A DNA stretch of 7,215 nt from Deltaproteobacteria bacterium (GTDB lineage: Bacteria > SAR324 > JACQKK01): contig JAOUPZ010000156.1 of NCBI GenBank assembly GCA_029879595.1, forward strand, positions 1 through 7,215. Direction: 5' to 3'. Every line of letters starts with the position of its first letter. The stretch's first letter is position 1. This document shows positions 6,357-7,215 of this stretch, in pieces. The position numbers and the translations under genes are program-made. The notes beneath the pieces are model-generated. The model was not told the DNA's origin and searched no databases. It was given only the letters and a program-made list of their open reading frames with translations.

Positions 6357-6941
6357 TCAAAGTTCCTCGATAATCAGGGAGTCGTTGGTGTAGATGTCAA
6401 TGGAGGCCGAGATGCGCATGGCCTGCTCCACCACCTCGCGCGGCGGCAGTTCGCCATGGGCCATCAGGCCCCGGGCGGCAGCCAGGGCCAGCATCCCCCC
6501 CGAGCCAATGGCCATCAGGCCGTCCTCCGGCTCGATCACATCGCCATTGCCGGAGATTATCAGGGAGAGATCCTTGTCGGCCACCGTGAGCATGGCCTCC
6601 AGGTTGCGCAGCATCTTGTTGGTGCGCCACTCCTTGGCCAGTTCCACCGCAGAGCGCAGCAGGTTTCCGCCGAACTCCTCCAGCTTGCCCTCGAATTTTT
6701 CCACCAGGGTGAACGCATCGGCCGTGGAGCCCGCGAACCCGGCCAGCACCTTGCCGTGATAGGTCTTGCGCACTTTTCGGGCGTTGGCCTTCATGATGGT
6801 CTGGCCCAGGGTCACCTGCCCGTCGCCGGCCATGGCCACGGCGTTCCCCCGCCGCACCGAAAGGATGGTGGTGCCGTGGAAGGTGACGCCTCCCCCGCAT
6901 CCGGGTGAGGAGCCGAAATGATATTTACACGAAGAACTCAA
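6357..6941 (-). CDS. hslV: ATP-dependent protease peptidase subunit HslV (ClpQ)
   Basis: HslV is the threonine peptidase of the bacterial proteasome-like HslVU complex; twelve subunits form the chamber that degrades proteins fed by HslU. The mature chain would begin at the Thr encoded at 6872-6870 (HG/TTILSVRRG) and has 171 residues. In mature numbering the catalytic set T1, D17, K33 and S124 is present, with GDGQVTLG, KANARKVRK and IGSGG in place. The start is the odd point. No ATG or GTG is in frame near the mature end, and the only visible initiation codon is TTG at 6941, giving a 23-residue propeptide (MSSSCKYHFGSS, then PGCGGGVTFHG). HslV proteins normally carry only one to about ten residues before the Thr. 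An out-of-frame ATG at 6900 would come into frame if one C of the run at 6892-6896 were absent. The gene body is certain; the start is not. It precedes hslU by 97 bp. Confidence 0.95.
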   Translation of the reverse strand: MSSSCKYHFGSSPGCGGGVTFHGTTILSVRRGNAVAMAGDGQVTLGQTIMKANARKVRKTYHGKVLAGFAGSTADAFTLVEKFEGKLEEFGGNLLRSAVELAKEWRTNKMLRNLEAMLTVADKDLSLIISGNGDVIEPEDGLMAIGSGGMLALAAARGLMAHGELPPREVVEQAMRISASIDIYTNDSLIIEEL

Positions 6942-7010
6942 AGCTGCTTTCTCGCCTCGGTCAGAATTGGACTCCAGCCCGGCGGACCGGGAATAACATT
7001 GTATATTGGG

Positions 7011-7042
7011 CAGCCTGTATCCAGCAGCCCGTATCCAGCAGC
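7011..7042. repeat. 14-bp tandem repeat in the hslV upstream region
   Basis: CAGCCTGTATCCAG (7011-7024) and CAGCCCGTATCCAG (7025-7038) are adjacent and differ at one base; a partial third copy (CAGC) follows. A diverged relative, CCTATCCAG, lies at 7068-7076. The repeat sits in the 188-bp spacer between the right-edge gene and hslV, where an hslV promoter would be expected. I could not find a convincing sigma70 or heat-shock promoter there. Confidence 0.8.
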
Positions 7043-7129
7043 TTATTGAAAATACTATGCTGAAAACCCTATCCAGAAGACTATCGGCTGGCGGGGCAGT
7101 TGTAAACGGGGTGAAGGGCGGTGAGGGAT

Positions 7130-7215
7130 TCAGTCCGTGCCATCCTCAAAAGCGCGCCCGGCGGCCCGGTACACCTCCCGCAGGGGCACTCCGTGCTCGC
7201 GGGCGGCGGCGCGGG
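7130..7215 (-). CDS. larC: 3' end of a gene, probably larC (nickel-pincer cofactor synthesis)
   Basis: The last 27 codons and TGA stop of a minus-strand gene enter from the right edge. The peptide contains AREHGVPLREVYRAA and ends in FEDGTD. The pattern, a helix with Gly then PLREVYRAA very close to the C-terminus, resembles the end of LarC (DUF111 family). LarC inserts nickel into the pincer cofactor used by lactate racemase and relatives. Only the end is visible, so no catalytic feature can be checked, and the name rests on this short match remembered from the family. Other frames across this stretch lack such a pattern or stop early. It is followed by a 188-bp spacer before hslV, so cotranscription with hslVU is not obvious. 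Confidence 0.55.
   Translation of the reverse strand, partial: RAAAREHGVPLREVYRAAGRAFEDGTD

Noticed and set aside
6397..6900. Minus-strand frame starting with ATG at 6900
   Set aside because: It is one base out of phase with hslV, and its product is Arg/Gly-rich noise; only its ATG matters, as a possible hslV start if the C5 run is wrong.

Overview
The window is GC-rich bacterial chromosome, mostly housekeeping genes, and all but one gene lie on the minus strand. The HslV and HslU sequences, a LarC-type gene end and a bacterial RadA fit a high-GC Gram-negative. A Desulfobacterota (deltaproteobacterial) source is my best guess from protein character alone; no 16S or other marker is present to confirm it.

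Layout from left to right. Positions 1-324 hold no convincing gene, only an AT-rich inverted repeat and a short 12-bp tandem repeat. radA (325-1710, minus) is preceded on the same strand by an unrecognised 149-residue protein with an Ala/Gln/Pro repeat linker (1783-2232, minus). A plausible sigma70-type promoter lies at 2304-2332. On the plus strand at 2513-3532 is a solitary beta-class DNA methyltransferase with no restriction gene beside it. It converges on lysA (3550-4815, minus), with 17 bp between the stop codons. lysA, hslU (4880-6259) and hslV (6357-6941) follow one another on the minus strand in the transcription order hslV-hslU-lysA, with gaps of about 97 and 64 bp. After a 188-bp spacer the right edge carries the last 27 codons of another minus-strand gene, probably larC.

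Functionally, HslV (peptidase) and HslU (ATPase unfoldase) form one ATP-dependent protease. LysA makes lysine from meso-diaminopimelate. RadA acts in recombinational repair. LarC would build the nickel-pincer cofactor. The methyltransferase is the only gene of accessory character.

The most notable points are: (1) hslV has no ATG or GTG start in frame near the mature N-terminal threonine, so it needs a TTG start with an unusual 23-residue propeptide, or a one-base error in a C5 run; (2) the lone methyltransferase is inserted against the direction of its neighbours; (3) an uncharacterised AAQPA-repeat protein is coupled to radA; (4) short perfect or near-perfect tandem duplications of 10-15 bp recur in nearly every non-conserved segment. 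I found no CRISPR array, tRNA, rRNA, insertion sequence or recognisable new multi-gene system.
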